From the NCBI RefSeq assembly GCF_001651805.1, contig NZ_CP015839.1:3472001-3536000 (forward strand): 64,000 bases of DNA, given 5' to 3'. This DNA comes from Marinobacterium aestuarii. Lineage in GTDB: Bacteria > Pseudomonadota > Gammaproteobacteria > Pseudomonadales > Balneatricaceae. This document shows, piece by piece, positions 43,557-52,423 of this stretch; position 1 is the stretch's first letter, and every line of letters begins with the position of its first letter. The translations under genes and the position numbers were made by a program. The notes under the pieces are model-generated. The model worked only from the letters and a program-made list of their open reading frames with translations, made no database searches and was not told the DNA's origin.

Positions 43557-45797
43557 TTAGTACAGCTTGATCCAGCGTAGCCGGTTGGCGTTGCTGACCA
43601 CGGTCACCGATGACAGCGCCATGGCGGCACCGGCGATTGCCGGATTGAGCAGCATGCCGGTAAAGGGGAACAGCAGCCCGGCGGCCACCGGAATGGCGAC
43701 GCTGTTGTAAACAAAGGCGCCAAACAGGTTCTGCTTGATGTTGCGCACCGTGGCACGGGACACCGCTATGGCTTCCACCACCCCGGACAGCGCCCCGCTC
43801 ATCAGCGTGACATCGGCGGTATCGATCGCAATGTCGGTACCTGTGCCTATGGCGTAGCCAATATCGGCCTGGGCCAGTGCCGGCGCATCATTGATGCCGT
43901 CACCCACCATGGCGACGATCTCGCCGGCCGCCTGCAACTCGCTGATCTTGGCCTGCTTTTGCTCCGGCCTGACACCTGCGAATACCTGGTCGATACCCAC
44001 TTCCCGCCCCACGGCCTCGGCACTGCGCTGGTTGTCTCCCGACAGCATTACGACCCGCAGCCCCATGGCGCGCAGCTGGGCAATGGCCTCTGCCGACCCC
44101 GCCTTGACGGGATCCGCCACCGCAAACAGCGCCTGCGCCTGGCCATCCACCGCCATGAACACCAGGGAGCGAGCCTGGGCACTCCAGTGCTCGGCTTTTT
44201 CCTCCAGCGTGCTGTAATCAATGCCCAGCTGGGCCAGCCAGGCCGCATTGCCCAGCAGTATGTCATGCCCGTCGATGCGGGCCTGCACGCCCGCGCCGGA
44301 AACGGCTTCAAACGCCTCGGGCTCCATGCCCCGCGCCGCTGTGCCGGCCTGCTCGCTGGTATAGCGAGCCATGGCCTGTGCCAGCGGATGCTCGGAGCGC
44401 CGCTCTATCACATGGGCCCAGCGCAGCAGTTCATCGCGGCGCGACTCATCCAGCATGAGTACATCCGTCACCGCCGGGTGACCTTCGGTAATGGTGCCGG
44501 TCTTGTCCAGCACCAGGGTGGTGATATCCTGCGCCCGCTGCAGGGCTTCACCGTTGCGGATCAGGATGCCGCGCCCGGCGGCACGGCCGACGCCGACCAT
44601 CACCGACATCGGCGTTGCCAGGCCCAGGGCACAGGGACAGGCGACAATCAGCACCGTCATCAGGGTTACCAGTGCATAGGTATAACGGGGCTCAGGACCG
44701 AACCACCACCACACCAGCCCGGTCACCAGCGCCAGCACAATCACCACCGGCACAAAGATCCCGGCGATGCGATCCGCCAGCCGGCCCAGCGCAGGCTTGC
44801 TGTTCTGCGCCTGACGCACGGTATCGACAATCTGCGCCAGTACCGTCTGGCGGCCGACATGGGTGACTTCCATCAGCAGGCTGCCATTGCCATTGAGGGT
44901 GCTGCCGACAAGAGTATCACCGGCGGCCTTGCTCACCGGTATGGGCTCGCCGGTCAGCATGGACTCGTCGATTCGGCTGCTGCCATCGACGACCTTGCCA
45001 TCCACCGGAATGCGTTCACCCGGGAAGATCCGCACCTGGTCTCCCGGCACCAGCAGCGCCACCGGCACTTCGGTTTCCTCGCCATCACGCACACGCCGCG
45101 CGGTGCGGGGCTGCAGATCCAGCAGCTTGCGAATGGCATCCGAGGTTTGGCCACGGGCACGGGATTCCAGCGCCTGGCCCAGCAGGATAAAGCCCAGAAT
45201 CATCACCGCGGCCTCGTAATACAGATGCCGCGCCTCGGCCACCAGCAGCTCGGGCGCAATAACCGCCACCATCAGCAATATGCTGGAATAAAGCCAGGCC
45301 GCCCCGGTACCCAGGGCAATCAGCGTGTCCATATTGAGATTGCGCTGTACGATGGAACGCCAGCCGCCACGGTAGATATTGCCGGCGCAGAACACCATCA
45401 CCGCCAGCGTCAGTAGCCCCATGGCCAGGGCTTCAATACGCCCGGCCGTGGTGGTGATATCCGGCATCCAGCCCAGAAGGCCCGCCACCATCATGGCGCT
45501 GCCCAGCGCCAGCGCAATCAGACTGCGGTGCAGTACCTTGCGATAGTGCTGCTGCTCGGCCCTGCGCACCTGCTCCTGATCGTTTTCATCCTCAACCAGC
45601 ATGGCGTCGTAACCCGCTGCGCGGATGGAGTCGATAATGCGGCCAGGCTCGATGTCAGCCTGCACCGTGGCACTGCGATCAGCAAAATTGATGGCGAAAG
45701 CCTGAATGCCCTCTTCAGACTGCAGCGCCTTGTCGATAGTCCGCACACAAGCCGCACAGGACACGCCCTGCAATGCGAACTGGTGAATGCTGCTCAT
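43557..45797 (-). CDS. copA: Copper-exporting P1B-type ATPase
   Basis: 746 residues. One N-terminal HMA domain with [11 protein letters not shown] (Cys14, Cys17), eight membrane helices, transport motif CPC at 387-389 ([12 protein letters not shown]), phosphorylation DKTGT with Asp431, SEHPLAQAM, and [16 protein letters not shown] hinge. The CPC and the YN/MxxS-type C-terminal helices ([24 protein letters not shown]) indicate Cu(I) specificity. Exports copper to the periplasm. The HMA chaperone gene lies five bases upstream and is co-transcribed. Confidence 0.95.
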   Translation of the reverse strand: MSSIHQFALQGVSCAACVRTIDKALQSEEGIQAFAINFADRSATVQADIEPGRIIDSIRAAGYDAMLVEDENDQEQVRRAEQQHYRKVLHRSLIALALGSAMMVAGLLGWMPDITTTAGRIEALAMGLLTLAVMVFCAGNIYRGGWRSIVQRNLNMDTLIALGTGAAWLYSSILLMVAVIAPELLVAEARHLYYEAAVMILGFILLGQALESRARGQTSDAIRKLLDLQPRTARRVRDGEETEVPVALLVPGDQVRIFPGERIPVDGKVVDGSSRIDESMLTGEPIPVSKAAGDTLVGSTLNGNGSLLMEVTHVGRQTVLAQIVDTVRQAQNSKPALGRLADRIAGIFVPVVIVLALVTGLVWWWFGPEPRYTYALVTLMTVLIVACPCALGLATPMSVMVGVGRAAGRGILIRNGEALQRAQDITTLVLDKTGTITEGHPAVTDVLMLDESRRDELLRWAHVIERRSEHPLAQAMARYTSEQAGTAARGMEPEAFEAVSGAGVQARIDGHDILLGNAAWLAQLGIDYSTLEEKAEHWSAQARSLVFMAVDGQAQALFAVADPVKAGSAEAIAQLRAMGLRVVMLSGDNQRSAEAVGREVGIDQVFAGVRPEQKQAKISELQAAGEIVAMVGDGINDAPALAQADIGYAIGTGTDIAIDTADVTLMSGALSGVVEAIAVSRATVRNIKQNLFGAFVYNSVAIPVAAGLLFPFTGMLLNPAIAGAAMALSSVTVVSNANRLRWIKLY

Positions 45798-45802
45798 GAT
45801 TG

Positions 45803-46012
45803 CTATTCCTCCAGCCTGGCGTTGTAGCCCGCATCCTGGATCAGATCAATGATCGCCTCACTGCTGGCCGCGGTGCGCACGATAACGGTTTTGCTTGCCA
45901 GGTCGAACTCTGCCGAGGCGACTTCACCGGAGGCGGCAAAACGGGTTTCGATGGTTTTTACGCAACCCCCACAGGAAACGCCAACCAGATTAAAGTGATA
46001 TTCGTGTGTCAT
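45803..46012 (-). CDS. HMA-domain copper chaperone (CopZ-like)
   Basis: 69 residues from ATG 46012 ([25 protein letters not shown]); an upstream ATG at 46075 would add an unrelated tail. A single ferredoxin-like HMA domain with CGGC at 14-17, the metal-binding loop, and the usual beta-alpha-beta layout. Likely delivers Cu(I) to the ATPase encoded five bases downstream. Upstream, a promoter with an overlong spacer suggests MerR/CueR-type control. Confidence 0.9.
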   Translation of the reverse strand: MTHEYHFNLVGVSCGGCVKTIETRFAASGEVASAEFDLASKTVIVRTAASSEAIIDLIQDAGYNARLEE

Positions 46013-46055
46013 GGGGAACCTCGCGTTATTAACAGTATGGATGACCTTCGAAGAC

Positions 46056-46087
46056 ATCATAAACCCTAAACCCAACTACAGAGTCAA
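46056..46087 (-). promoter_or_regulatory. Long-spacer promoter of the copper operon (MerR-type)
   Basis: Minus strand: TTGACT (plus 46082-46087), 19-20 bases, TATGAT/TTATGA (plus 46056-46062). A 19-20 bp spacer is the hallmark of CueR-type MerR regulators. A degenerate inverted repeat (ACTCTGTAGT / AACCCTAAAC) lies between; no regulator gene is in the window. Confidence 0.4.
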
Positions 46088-46267
46088 GACTCAAGGCACA
46101 CTTTTTAATAAACGCAGTCCAGCCAACAACACCACACTCAAAACGGCGAATTAATCTTGCAAGCGCTGAACAGAAAGACGGAGGAAGGTGCTTGAGCGGC
46201 AACAGGAAAACCAGCAAAAAACAGCGAGGAACAGGAATATATGAGCAGACAGGACGGGGCCTGCGGC

Positions 46268-46723
46268 CTAGCGCAGCAACGCTACATAGGCGCCGGTCAT
46301 GCGCATGGCCACACGCTCACCCTGGCAGACTTCAATCGCCAGATCCAGCCGCGCCCGACCCCGCGATCTGAGCCTGTCAAGAAAAGCATCAATAGCGGGC
46401 GAATCCGGCAATTGTGTGCGGGCAATAAAGTCCGCATCCACCGGTAACAGGTACTTCAGCTGGCTGTCCGCGATCACCAGATCGCAGTCCAGCCCCTGCT
46501 CACTCAGCAGCAGTGTAATGAGTGACCAGCCACAGAGGGTCGCCAGTGTCGCCTGGGAGCCGCCAAAGCCGGTGCCCTTGTCGTTGACATTGGGCCCCAG
46601 TGCCGCCGGAATCACCAGCTGCTGCCCATCGTAATCAAACGACCCCAGCCCCATATGATTGAGCAGCGGTATCTGGCCCAGCAACCAGTGCTGAAAATCA
46701 GCAATGTCTGTCGGGCCCTTCAT
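46268..46723 (-). CDS. YiiD C-terminal-type thioesterase
   Basis: 151 residues from the ATG at 46723 (an ATG four codons upstream overlaps the nitroreductase end). Hotdog fold: LLNHMGLGSFDYDGQQLVIPAALGPNVNDKGTGFGGSQATLATLCGWSLI (~18-67) is the YiiD_C (PF09500-type) signature, with VIADSQLKYLLPVD and the final MRMTGAYVALL strand. Substrate unknown; possibly an acyl-CoA or acyl-ACP. Follows the nitroreductase with about one base between stop and start, so co-translated. Confidence 0.85.
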   Translation of the reverse strand: MKGPTDIADFQHWLLGQIPLLNHMGLGSFDYDGQQLVIPAALGPNVNDKGTGFGGSQATLATLCGWSLITLLLSEQGLDCDLVIADSQLKYLLPVDADFIARTQLPDSPAIDAFLDRLRSRGRARLDLAIEVCQGERVAMRMTGAYVALLR

Positions 46724-46724
46724 C

Positions 46725-47285
46725 TCAGGCGCCATCCCAGCGATGCACAAAATCTGCAGGCTCCAGCGCCTGGGTGGTGCGCTGGCGGCTCGGCGTACCC
46801 AGGTAGACATAGCCCACCAGGGATTCGTGCTCGGCCAGCCCCAAACCCTGCAACACCAGCGGATCATAGGCGGGGCTCCCGGTGCGCCACATGGCACCGA
46901 CGCCCAAGGCATGGGCAGCCGTGACGATATTGTTGGCGGCGCAGCCCGCGGATATCAGCTGTTCAATCTGCGGCACCTTCGGGTGCTCGCGGGTGGCAGC
47001 AATGACCACCACCACCATGGGAGCACGGCACGGCGCCTTGAACAGCTTGTCGCCCCGCTCCGGTGCCAGTTGCGGATCTTGCGCCCTGGCGCCTGCCAGA
47101 AACAGCGCTCCCAGACGCTCCAGCCCTTCGCCTTCGATCACCAGGAAGCGCCAGGGCTGGATACCGCCGTGATCCGGTGCCCGCAGCGCGGCGCGAAACA
47201 TCTGCTCCAGCTGCTCGGCAGTAGGGCCCGGCGCCTCAAGCAGCGGAATTGATACGCGGTTGATCAATGCATCCAGTGCATCCAT
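46725..47285 (-). CDS. YdjA-like nitroreductase
   Basis: 186 residues, FMN-dependent fold. Very similar to E. coli YdjA: MDALDALINRVSIPLLEAPGPTAEQLEQM, RAPDHGGIQPWRFLVIEGEG (~36-55), APCRAPMVVVVIAATREHPKVPQIEQLISAGCAANNIVTAAHALG (~87-131) and GAMWRTGSPAYDPLV. Reduces nitro or quinone compounds with NAD(P)H; natural substrate unknown. It and the thioesterase gene form a two-gene unit. Confidence 0.93.
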   Translation of the reverse strand: MDALDALINRVSIPLLEAPGPTAEQLEQMFRAALRAPDHGGIQPWRFLVIEGEGLERLGALFLAGARAQDPQLAPERGDKLFKAPCRAPMVVVVIAATREHPKVPQIEQLISAGCAANNIVTAAHALGVGAMWRTGSPAYDPLVLQGLGLAEHESLVGYVYLGTPSRQRTTQALEPADFVHRWDGA

Positions 47286-47318
47286 GGAATAAGTTCTCCT
47301 AATAGGGGCGCGAAGGGG

Positions 47319-48146
47319 TTACTGCCGGTCCAGCCTAAGGTTGGGGGCTTCGCCCGGCTGGCTGCTACGATAGGGGTTGATATCCAGCCCGCCGCGGCGC
47401 ACATAGCGGGCATACACACTGAGCGACTCGGGGCGACACTGCTGCCAGATATCCATAAAGATATTCTCGACGCACTGCTCGTGAAAATCTCCGTGTTCGC
47501 GGTACGACACCAGATAGCGCAGCAGGCCTTCGCGGTCGATCTGCGGGCCTGTGTAGCTCACCTGAATACTGGCCCAGTCTGGCTGGCCCGTGACCGGACA
47601 GTTGGACTTGAGCAGATGACTGTAGAGGCTCTCGGTAACTGCATTTTCGCCGGCACAGAGCAGCTCGGGCGCAGGCTGATAATGCTCGATCTCCACATCC
47701 AGCTCATCGATACAGCGGCCCTCGAAAGCGCCGATCGGCGCAGCGGCATCGGGTTCAATCAGTCGCACTCCAACTGCTGCGCCTGCCGCGGCGGACAAAT
47801 CCCGCACCATCAGCGCAGCAACCTCGGCCTCGCTGTCAAAGCGGCTCAGGTTGAAGGAGTTCAGATAGAGCTTGAACGACTTGGATTCAATGATATGGCT
47901 GGAACTGGCGGGAATACGGAACTCCGCCAAACGCACCAGCGGTTTGCCCCGGCCATTGAGCCAGGACACCTCGTAGGCATTCCAGATGTCTTCGCCGGCA
48001 AACGGCAGGCTGGTCTGATCGATGCCCCGCTTTTGCCAGTTGAGATTGCGCGCGATCGGGTAGAGCTGACCGGCGTCGTAGGTATTCACATAGGCGGTGC
48101 CCTGCCCCAGCGGGGACTGGTACAAAACCTGATCTTCATGACTCAA
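47319..48146 (-). CDS. queF: NADPH-dependent 7-cyano-7-deazaguanine reductase QueF
   Basis: Reduces preQ0 to preQ1 in queuosine synthesis, cytosolic. 275 residues, long bimodular type as in E. coli (282). Catalytic Cys183 in LLKSNCPVTGQPDWASI, His-Glu motif with EQCVENIFMDIW (~236-247), and the NADPH motif ESKSFKLYLNSFN (~87-99) are present. Its start overlaps the ABC permease stop by four bases, an unusual partner. Confidence 0.97.
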   Translation of the reverse strand: MSHEDQVLYQSPLGQGTAYVNTYDAGQLYPIARNLNWQKRGIDQTSLPFAGEDIWNAYEVSWLNGRGKPLVRLAEFRIPASSSHIIESKSFKLYLNSFNLSRFDSEAEVAALMVRDLSAAAGAAVGVRLIEPDAAAPIGAFEGRCIDELDVEIEHYQPAPELLCAGENAVTESLYSHLLKSNCPVTGQPDWASIQVSYTGPQIDREGLLRYLVSYREHGDFHEQCVENIFMDIWQQCRPESLSVYARYVRRGGLDINPYRSSQPGEAPNLRLDRQ

Positions 48147-48916
48147 GAGCGGATCCCCTTGCCTTTTTGCAACAGGTACAAAGAATAGCTGAACAGCACT
48201 GCGATCACCGCCAGCAGCATGCTGAAGGCAAAGACAATGTTGATGTCACTGACGCCCAGAATACCGTAGCGGAAGGTATTCACCATATACAGAATGGGGT
48301 TCAGCATCGACACGCCCTGCCAGAATTCCGGCAGCAGCTGAATCGAATAGAAGACGCCACCCAGGTAGGTCAGGGGTGTCAGTATAAAGGTCGGCACTAT
48401 GGAAATATCATCGAAGGAATTGGCGTAGATCGCATTGATAAAGCCGCCCAGCGAAAACAGCACCGCGGTCATCAGCACGATACTGATGGTCACAAAGAGG
48501 TGATGCACCTGCAGGTCGGTAAAGAACAGCGACAGCAGGGTCACGATCAGGCCCACGCCGACCCCACGCGCAACGCCACCCACCACATAGCCACAGAGGA
48601 TAATCCAGTTGGGAATGGGTGATACCAGCAATTCCTCGACATTGCGCTGGAACTTGGTGCCGTAGAAGGACGACACTACATTGCCATAGGAGTTCGTGAT
48701 CACGGACATCATGATCAGGCCTGGCACTATGTATTCCATGTAATCGAAGCCGCCCATCTCACCAATGCGACTGCCGATCAGGTTGCCGAATATAATGAAA
48801 TACAGCGTCATGGTGATGGCTGGCGGCAACAGCGTCTGCGGCCAGATACGCATGAATCGGCGTATTTCCTTGACGACTATCGTCCAGAAAGCAATTAATA
48901 GCTCCCGCGGTTTCAT
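48143..48916 (-). CDS. yadH: ABC-2 type transporter permease (YadH-like)
   Basis: 257 residues, six membrane helices. Begins with FWTIVVKEIRRFMRIWPQTLLPPAITMTLYFIIFGNLIGSRIG (~11-53), ending LYLLQKGKGIRS. Close to E. coli YadH. Forms an exporter with the ATPase encoded upstream (94-base gap). Substrate unknown. queF follows with an ATGA overlap. Confidence 0.92.
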   Translation of the reverse strand: MKPRELLIAFWTIVVKEIRRFMRIWPQTLLPPAITMTLYFIIFGNLIGSRIGEMGGFDYMEYIVPGLIMMSVITNSYGNVVSSFYGTKFQRNVEELLVSPIPNWIILCGYVVGGVARGVGVGLIVTLLSLFFTDLQVHHLFVTISIVLMTAVLFSLGGFINAIYANSFDDISIVPTFILTPLTYLGGVFYSIQLLPEFWQGVSMLNPILYMVNTFRYGILGVSDINIVFAFSMLLAVIAVLFSYSLYLLQKGKGIRS

Positions 48917-49010
48917 GCACTCTCCTGATTAAACGTGAATCGATTACTCGCCCTGGGCGTGCATTACTAACAGCGCCCCAAGTCTGCAGCGGCGGACATT
49001 TCAAAAGGGC

Positions 49011-49946
49011 TCAGGCGCTTTTCTCGTCCTTGAGATTTTTGTCCACCAGACTGACGAACAGCTCTTCCAGCCGGTTGGCCTTGTTGCGCATGCTTTGCAC
49101 TTCAATGCGCTGCTGCGACAGCTCGGCGAAGAGCCCGCTCAGACCCTGATTTTTTTCCACATCCACCACCAGCGTATGATCGTCTTCAAGCCGTGCCTCA
49201 TATCCGTTCAGTGCCGGCAGGCTGCCCTGGGGCGGGTCTATGTCCAGAATAAACGTCTCGGTATTGAGCTGCTGCAACAGCGCCTTGATACTGGTGTTCT
49301 TGACGATGCGGCCATGGTCGATAATCGCAATGTTGCGACACAGGCTCTCGGCTTCTTCCAGATAGTGGGTGGTCAGAATGATGGTGGTGCCGGCACGGTT
49401 AATGTCCTGCAGGAAGGCCCACATGGAACGACGCAGCTCTATATCCACACCCGCCGTGGGCTCATCCAGAATCAGCACCCTGGGCTCGTGTACCAGCGCC
49501 CTGGCAATCATCAGGCGGCGCTTCATGCCGCCGGAAAGCATGCGCGATACCTGATTGCGCTTGTCCCAGAGGCCGAGCTTTTTCAGATAGTACTCCGCCC
49601 GCTCCCGCGCAAGACGCGGCGCTATGCCGTAATACCCCGCCTGGGTGGTGACTATATCCATCACCTTCTCAAACTGGTTGAAATTGAACTCCTGCGGCAC
49701 CACGCCAAGGCACATCTTGGCCTGGGCGTGGGCCTTGTCCAGACTGTGACCAAAGACCTCCACATCCCCCGAGCTCTTGTTGACCAGCGAGGATACGATG
49801 CCCAGGGTGGTGGACTTGCCGGCGCCATTAGGCCCCAGCAGCGCAAAGAAGTCGCCCTGCTGCACTTCCAGTGAGATGCCCTTGAGCGCCTCAAAGCCGT
49901 TGCCGTAGGTTTTACAAAGATTGCGTATCGATAGCGCAGCGGTCAT
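49011..49946 (-). CDS. yadG: ABC transporter ATPase (YadG-like)
   Basis: 311 residues. Walker A LLGPNGAGKST (36-46), signature SRMLSGGMKRRLMIARALVHEP (~138-159), Walker B VLILDEPTAGVDIELR (~161-176) and TTHYLEEAESLCR switch. The C-terminal ~80 residues include a helix EVQSMRNKANRLEELFVSLV, typical of YadG/daunorubicin-type ATPases. Partner is the YadH-like permease. Confidence 0.94.
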   Translation of the reverse strand: MTAALSIRNLCKTYGNGFEALKGISLEVQQGDFFALLGPNGAGKSTTLGIVSSLVNKSSGDVEVFGHSLDKAHAQAKMCLGVVPQEFNFNQFEKVMDIVTTQAGYYGIAPRLARERAEYYLKKLGLWDKRNQVSRMLSGGMKRRLMIARALVHEPRVLILDEPTAGVDIELRRSMWAFLQDINRAGTTIILTTHYLEEAESLCRNIAIIDHGRIVKNTSIKALLQQLNTETFILDIDPPQGSLPALNGYEARLEDDHTLVVDVEKNQGLSGLFAELSQQRIEVQSMRNKANRLEELFVSLVDKNLKDEKSA

Positions 49947-50207
49947 GTATTCATCCTGTCTGTTCGGCCTGCGGGAGCCGCTGATGGGGTGTCGACAGGC
50001 CCATGGGGCCTGGATGCGCCTTGCAGCTGCAGGTGCGACGGCTTCAGAGGCTCTCTATATGCGGCCAAAGGGGCTCAATTTCAACCTCGAAACGCCTTGC
50101 AAAGAGGCCCATACCCTTGCCACGCCATGCAAAATCGCGCTGAAGAATGCTCGCCCCGGCCCCATCCTTTGCTAAAATAGCGCCCCTTCAACCGAGGGTA
50201 GCCACCG

Positions 50208-50606
50208 ATGATTGCCGATTATCACCAGTTCCAGCTCAATCTGCTCAAAGTCGCCAGCAACAACCTGCTGCGCCAGGCGCCATTCAACCTGGAAGAGCTG
50301 GGGGAAAACGAGATCGAGTTTCAGCAGCAGCTGATCGCCCTGGTGGCAGACCTTGAGCACATGCGCGGGGATTATATCGAATCCGGCCAGCAAATTCTGT
50401 CCCGTCTGGTACGACATTACCCCGACCTGGTGCCATTGGTGCCCCGGGACCTGTTCTGGCTCTTTGGTGGCGAGCTGCTGCATTTCATGCCGGACGACGA
50501 AATCGAGATATTCCAGCAGCTGGATGAACAACGCTACGCCGCAGAAACCGCCGGTGAAAGCTTCAATTACGAAGAGTCCCGCGCACGGCTGCTGGGCCTG
50601 AACTGA
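50208..50606 (+). CDS. PA2817 family protein
   Basis: 132 residues. Resembles the conserved Pseudomonas PA2817 family (sometimes called dehydrogenase without evidence): LVADLEHMRGDYIESGQQILSRLVRHYPDLVPLVPRDLFWLFGGELLHFMPDDEIEIFQQLDE (~43-105). Acidic, alpha-helical, no cofactor motif. Cytosolic. AGGG nine bases before the ATG. Function unknown. Confidence 0.8.
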   Translation: MIADYHQFQLNLLKVASNNLLRQAPFNLEELGENEIEFQQQLIALVADLEHMRGDYIESGQQILSRLVRHYPDLVPLVPRDLFWLFGGELLHFMPDDEIEIFQQLDEQRYAAETAGESFNYEESRARLLGLN

Positions 50607-51000
50607 CAGACGGAAAGACCGACAACAACCGATCCCAGCAAGGCTCGGGAAAATAGCGGCGCGACGGAACGGACCCAGCGCGCCACTATGGCATTTGAGT
50701 TCGAACCCGGGCATGGTCTTGCCTGGGTGATCAAAAACAGCTCCCGCGTACGACCTGCACCATGCTGCCTGGTTTTCCTTGCCCCTGCGCAGCGCAATTA
50801 TCTGCCCAGGACCTTCACCTGTATCAACAGATTGAAGCCCACCCGTTCAAACATCTGTTTAAATATTTGAACCCCCCTGCCTCTGCGACTAGTCTTTACC
50901 CCACTCAATAGCCATGGACAGCCATCCGCAAAATAGAAAAATGTGAAAAAACAGAAAATACACGTCTGATAATTCACAATAACTTCAAAGGGAATTGAAT
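50607..51000. other. Upstream region of the LodA-type operon
   Basis: No gene seen. The right half is AT-rich and holds a candidate operator/promoter (50845-50895), leaving a leader of about 100 bases before the haem protein gene. Confidence 0.5.
50845..50872. promoter_or_regulatory. Inverted-repeat operator with overlapping sigma-70 promoter
   Basis: GTTCAAA (50845-50851) and TTTGAAC (50866-50872) form a perfect 7-base inverted repeat with a nested AAACA/TGTTT. The right arm contains TTGAAC, followed 17 bases later by TAGTCT (50890-50895), so a regulator bound here would cover the -35 element of the promoter for the operon at 51001. Confidence 0.5.
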
Positions 51001-52362
51001 ATGAAAAACCGATTTTCAGTTGGGATACTGAGCGTCGCTGTGCTGCTGTCACTGACCAGTTTTTCAGCCACCGCGGCGCAATCCGGCTCCCACCCGGACG
51101 ACAACTGCAGCGCCATCGACGGCTGGTTTCCCCATAACCAGACACCTGAGCCCGACAGCGCAGATTTCACCGCCGATTCGGCCTGCTCCTTTCACCGCTG
51201 GTCCTGGCAGATGTTTCTATGGCTGACGCAGGAGGTCGAGGGCAAGCCGCGCTTCCTCTCTTTCCAGTCGCCCTACACACTGCTGAACCTCGACAACCGC
51301 ACCAGCATGCTGCCCCGGCTGGAAAAATCGGGCTCGCCCAGAGCGCTGGATGAATATCTCCAGGCCGGCACCGAAGGCATCATGATCGATCAGAATGGAC
51401 GGGCGCTTTATTATTCCCAGTACCTGAACGACACCTTTGTATCCTTTATTCAGGACCAGAAGCTGCTCGATCCCGACGTCGTCCGGCAGTTCGACCCGCA
51501 CACTCCCTTCCCGGTTGAAACACTGGAACTCAAGGCATCCTGGAAAGTCGTGATGCCGGGTGAAAGCACGGCTGGATTTTTCACCATGCCATCGTCCGTC
51601 TATAAACTGGTCAACAAGGATGGCGTCATTGTTGTCGACGACACCCAGCCGATCGACGCCACTTTGGCACTGGTGGGTTTCCATATCGGCGGCGTGGTCA
51701 AGGACCATCCGGAGATGATCTGGGCCACCTTCGAGCATAAGGACAATGCCCCCGATGTACCGGCCACATTCGATGCCAATACCCTGATATCCGACCGGGA
51801 CTGGACCTTCTACCAGGCCAACACGCCCTATTCGGGCTGCAACATCAACCCCGCCAAATCCGTCGAACTCAAGCTGGACGAGGCCACCCAGACCCTGACG
51901 CCGATCACCCAGGTCTGCCGCCGCTATGCCTTTGGCAACGACCCCAACCAGACGACGCAGAGCGTCCCGACCAACATTGCCGACGTCAAGCGCCTGAACA
52001 GCAGCGTGCTGTCGCAACTGTCCGGCGAGGATGTCTGGTCCAACTATTTCCAGGTAGGCGCCATCTGGTTTGCACCCGGTGCCACGCTTGAACCCAATAT
52101 GGCCCTGGCGACCGATACCGAGGGCGGCAAGCAGCTGTTGACCGGCTCGCTGAAGCTGTCCAATGCGGCGGTCGAAACCTTCACCCAGTCCCAGAGCACG
52201 ATGAACAACTGCTTTCGTTGCCATAACACCCTGCACCGCTTTCCCCCGAACACCTCCCTCGACCCGCTGCCGGGTCTCAACCTGAATATCAGCCACGCGT
52301 TCGTGAATCTGTATTTCTGGTCTCAGGAGCTGGCACAGCAGAAAAAGGCCGGCACCAACTAG
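51001..52362 (+). CDS. Secreted protein with a single CxxCH haem motif, partner of the LodA-like enzyme
   Basis: 453 residues from ATG 51001 (GGGA nine bases before). Signal peptide ~5-28 (LSVAVLLSLTSFSATAA). Then CSFHRWSWQMFLWLTQEVEGKPRF (~61-84), a motif shared with a family of large secreted mono- or dihaem-like proteins, and one c-type haem site CFRCH at 404-408 near the C-terminus. Three or four other Cys lie in the N-terminal quarter (DDNCSAID, DSACSFH). Not a classical cytochrome. It sits 61 bases before the LodA-like gene on the same strand; inference: it accepts electrons from the quinone enzyme or assists its export. Confidence 0.75.
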   Translation: MKNRFSVGILSVAVLLSLTSFSATAAQSGSHPDDNCSAIDGWFPHNQTPEPDSADFTADSACSFHRWSWQMFLWLTQEVEGKPRFLSFQSPYTLLNLDNRTSMLPRLEKSGSPRALDEYLQAGTEGIMIDQNGRALYYSQYLNDTFVSFIQDQKLLDPDVVRQFDPHTPFPVETLELKASWKVVMPGESTAGFFTMPSSVYKLVNKDGVIVVDDTQPIDATLALVGFHIGGVVKDHPEMIWATFEHKDNAPDVPATFDANTLISDRDWTFYQANTPYSGCNINPAKSVELKLDEATQTLTPITQVCRRYAFGNDPNQTTQSVPTNIADVKRLNSSVLSQLSGEDVWSNYFQVGAIWFAPGATLEPNMALATDTEGGKQLLTGSLKLSNAAVETFTQSQSTMNNCFRCHNTLHRFPPNTSLDPLPGLNLNISHAFVNLYFWSQELAQQKKAGTN

Positions 52363-52423
52363 ACCCATCGCCTGCGCCTATACCGGGCCTTAGCATCTTC
52401 ATCGAATTACAGGGTGTACCCTT

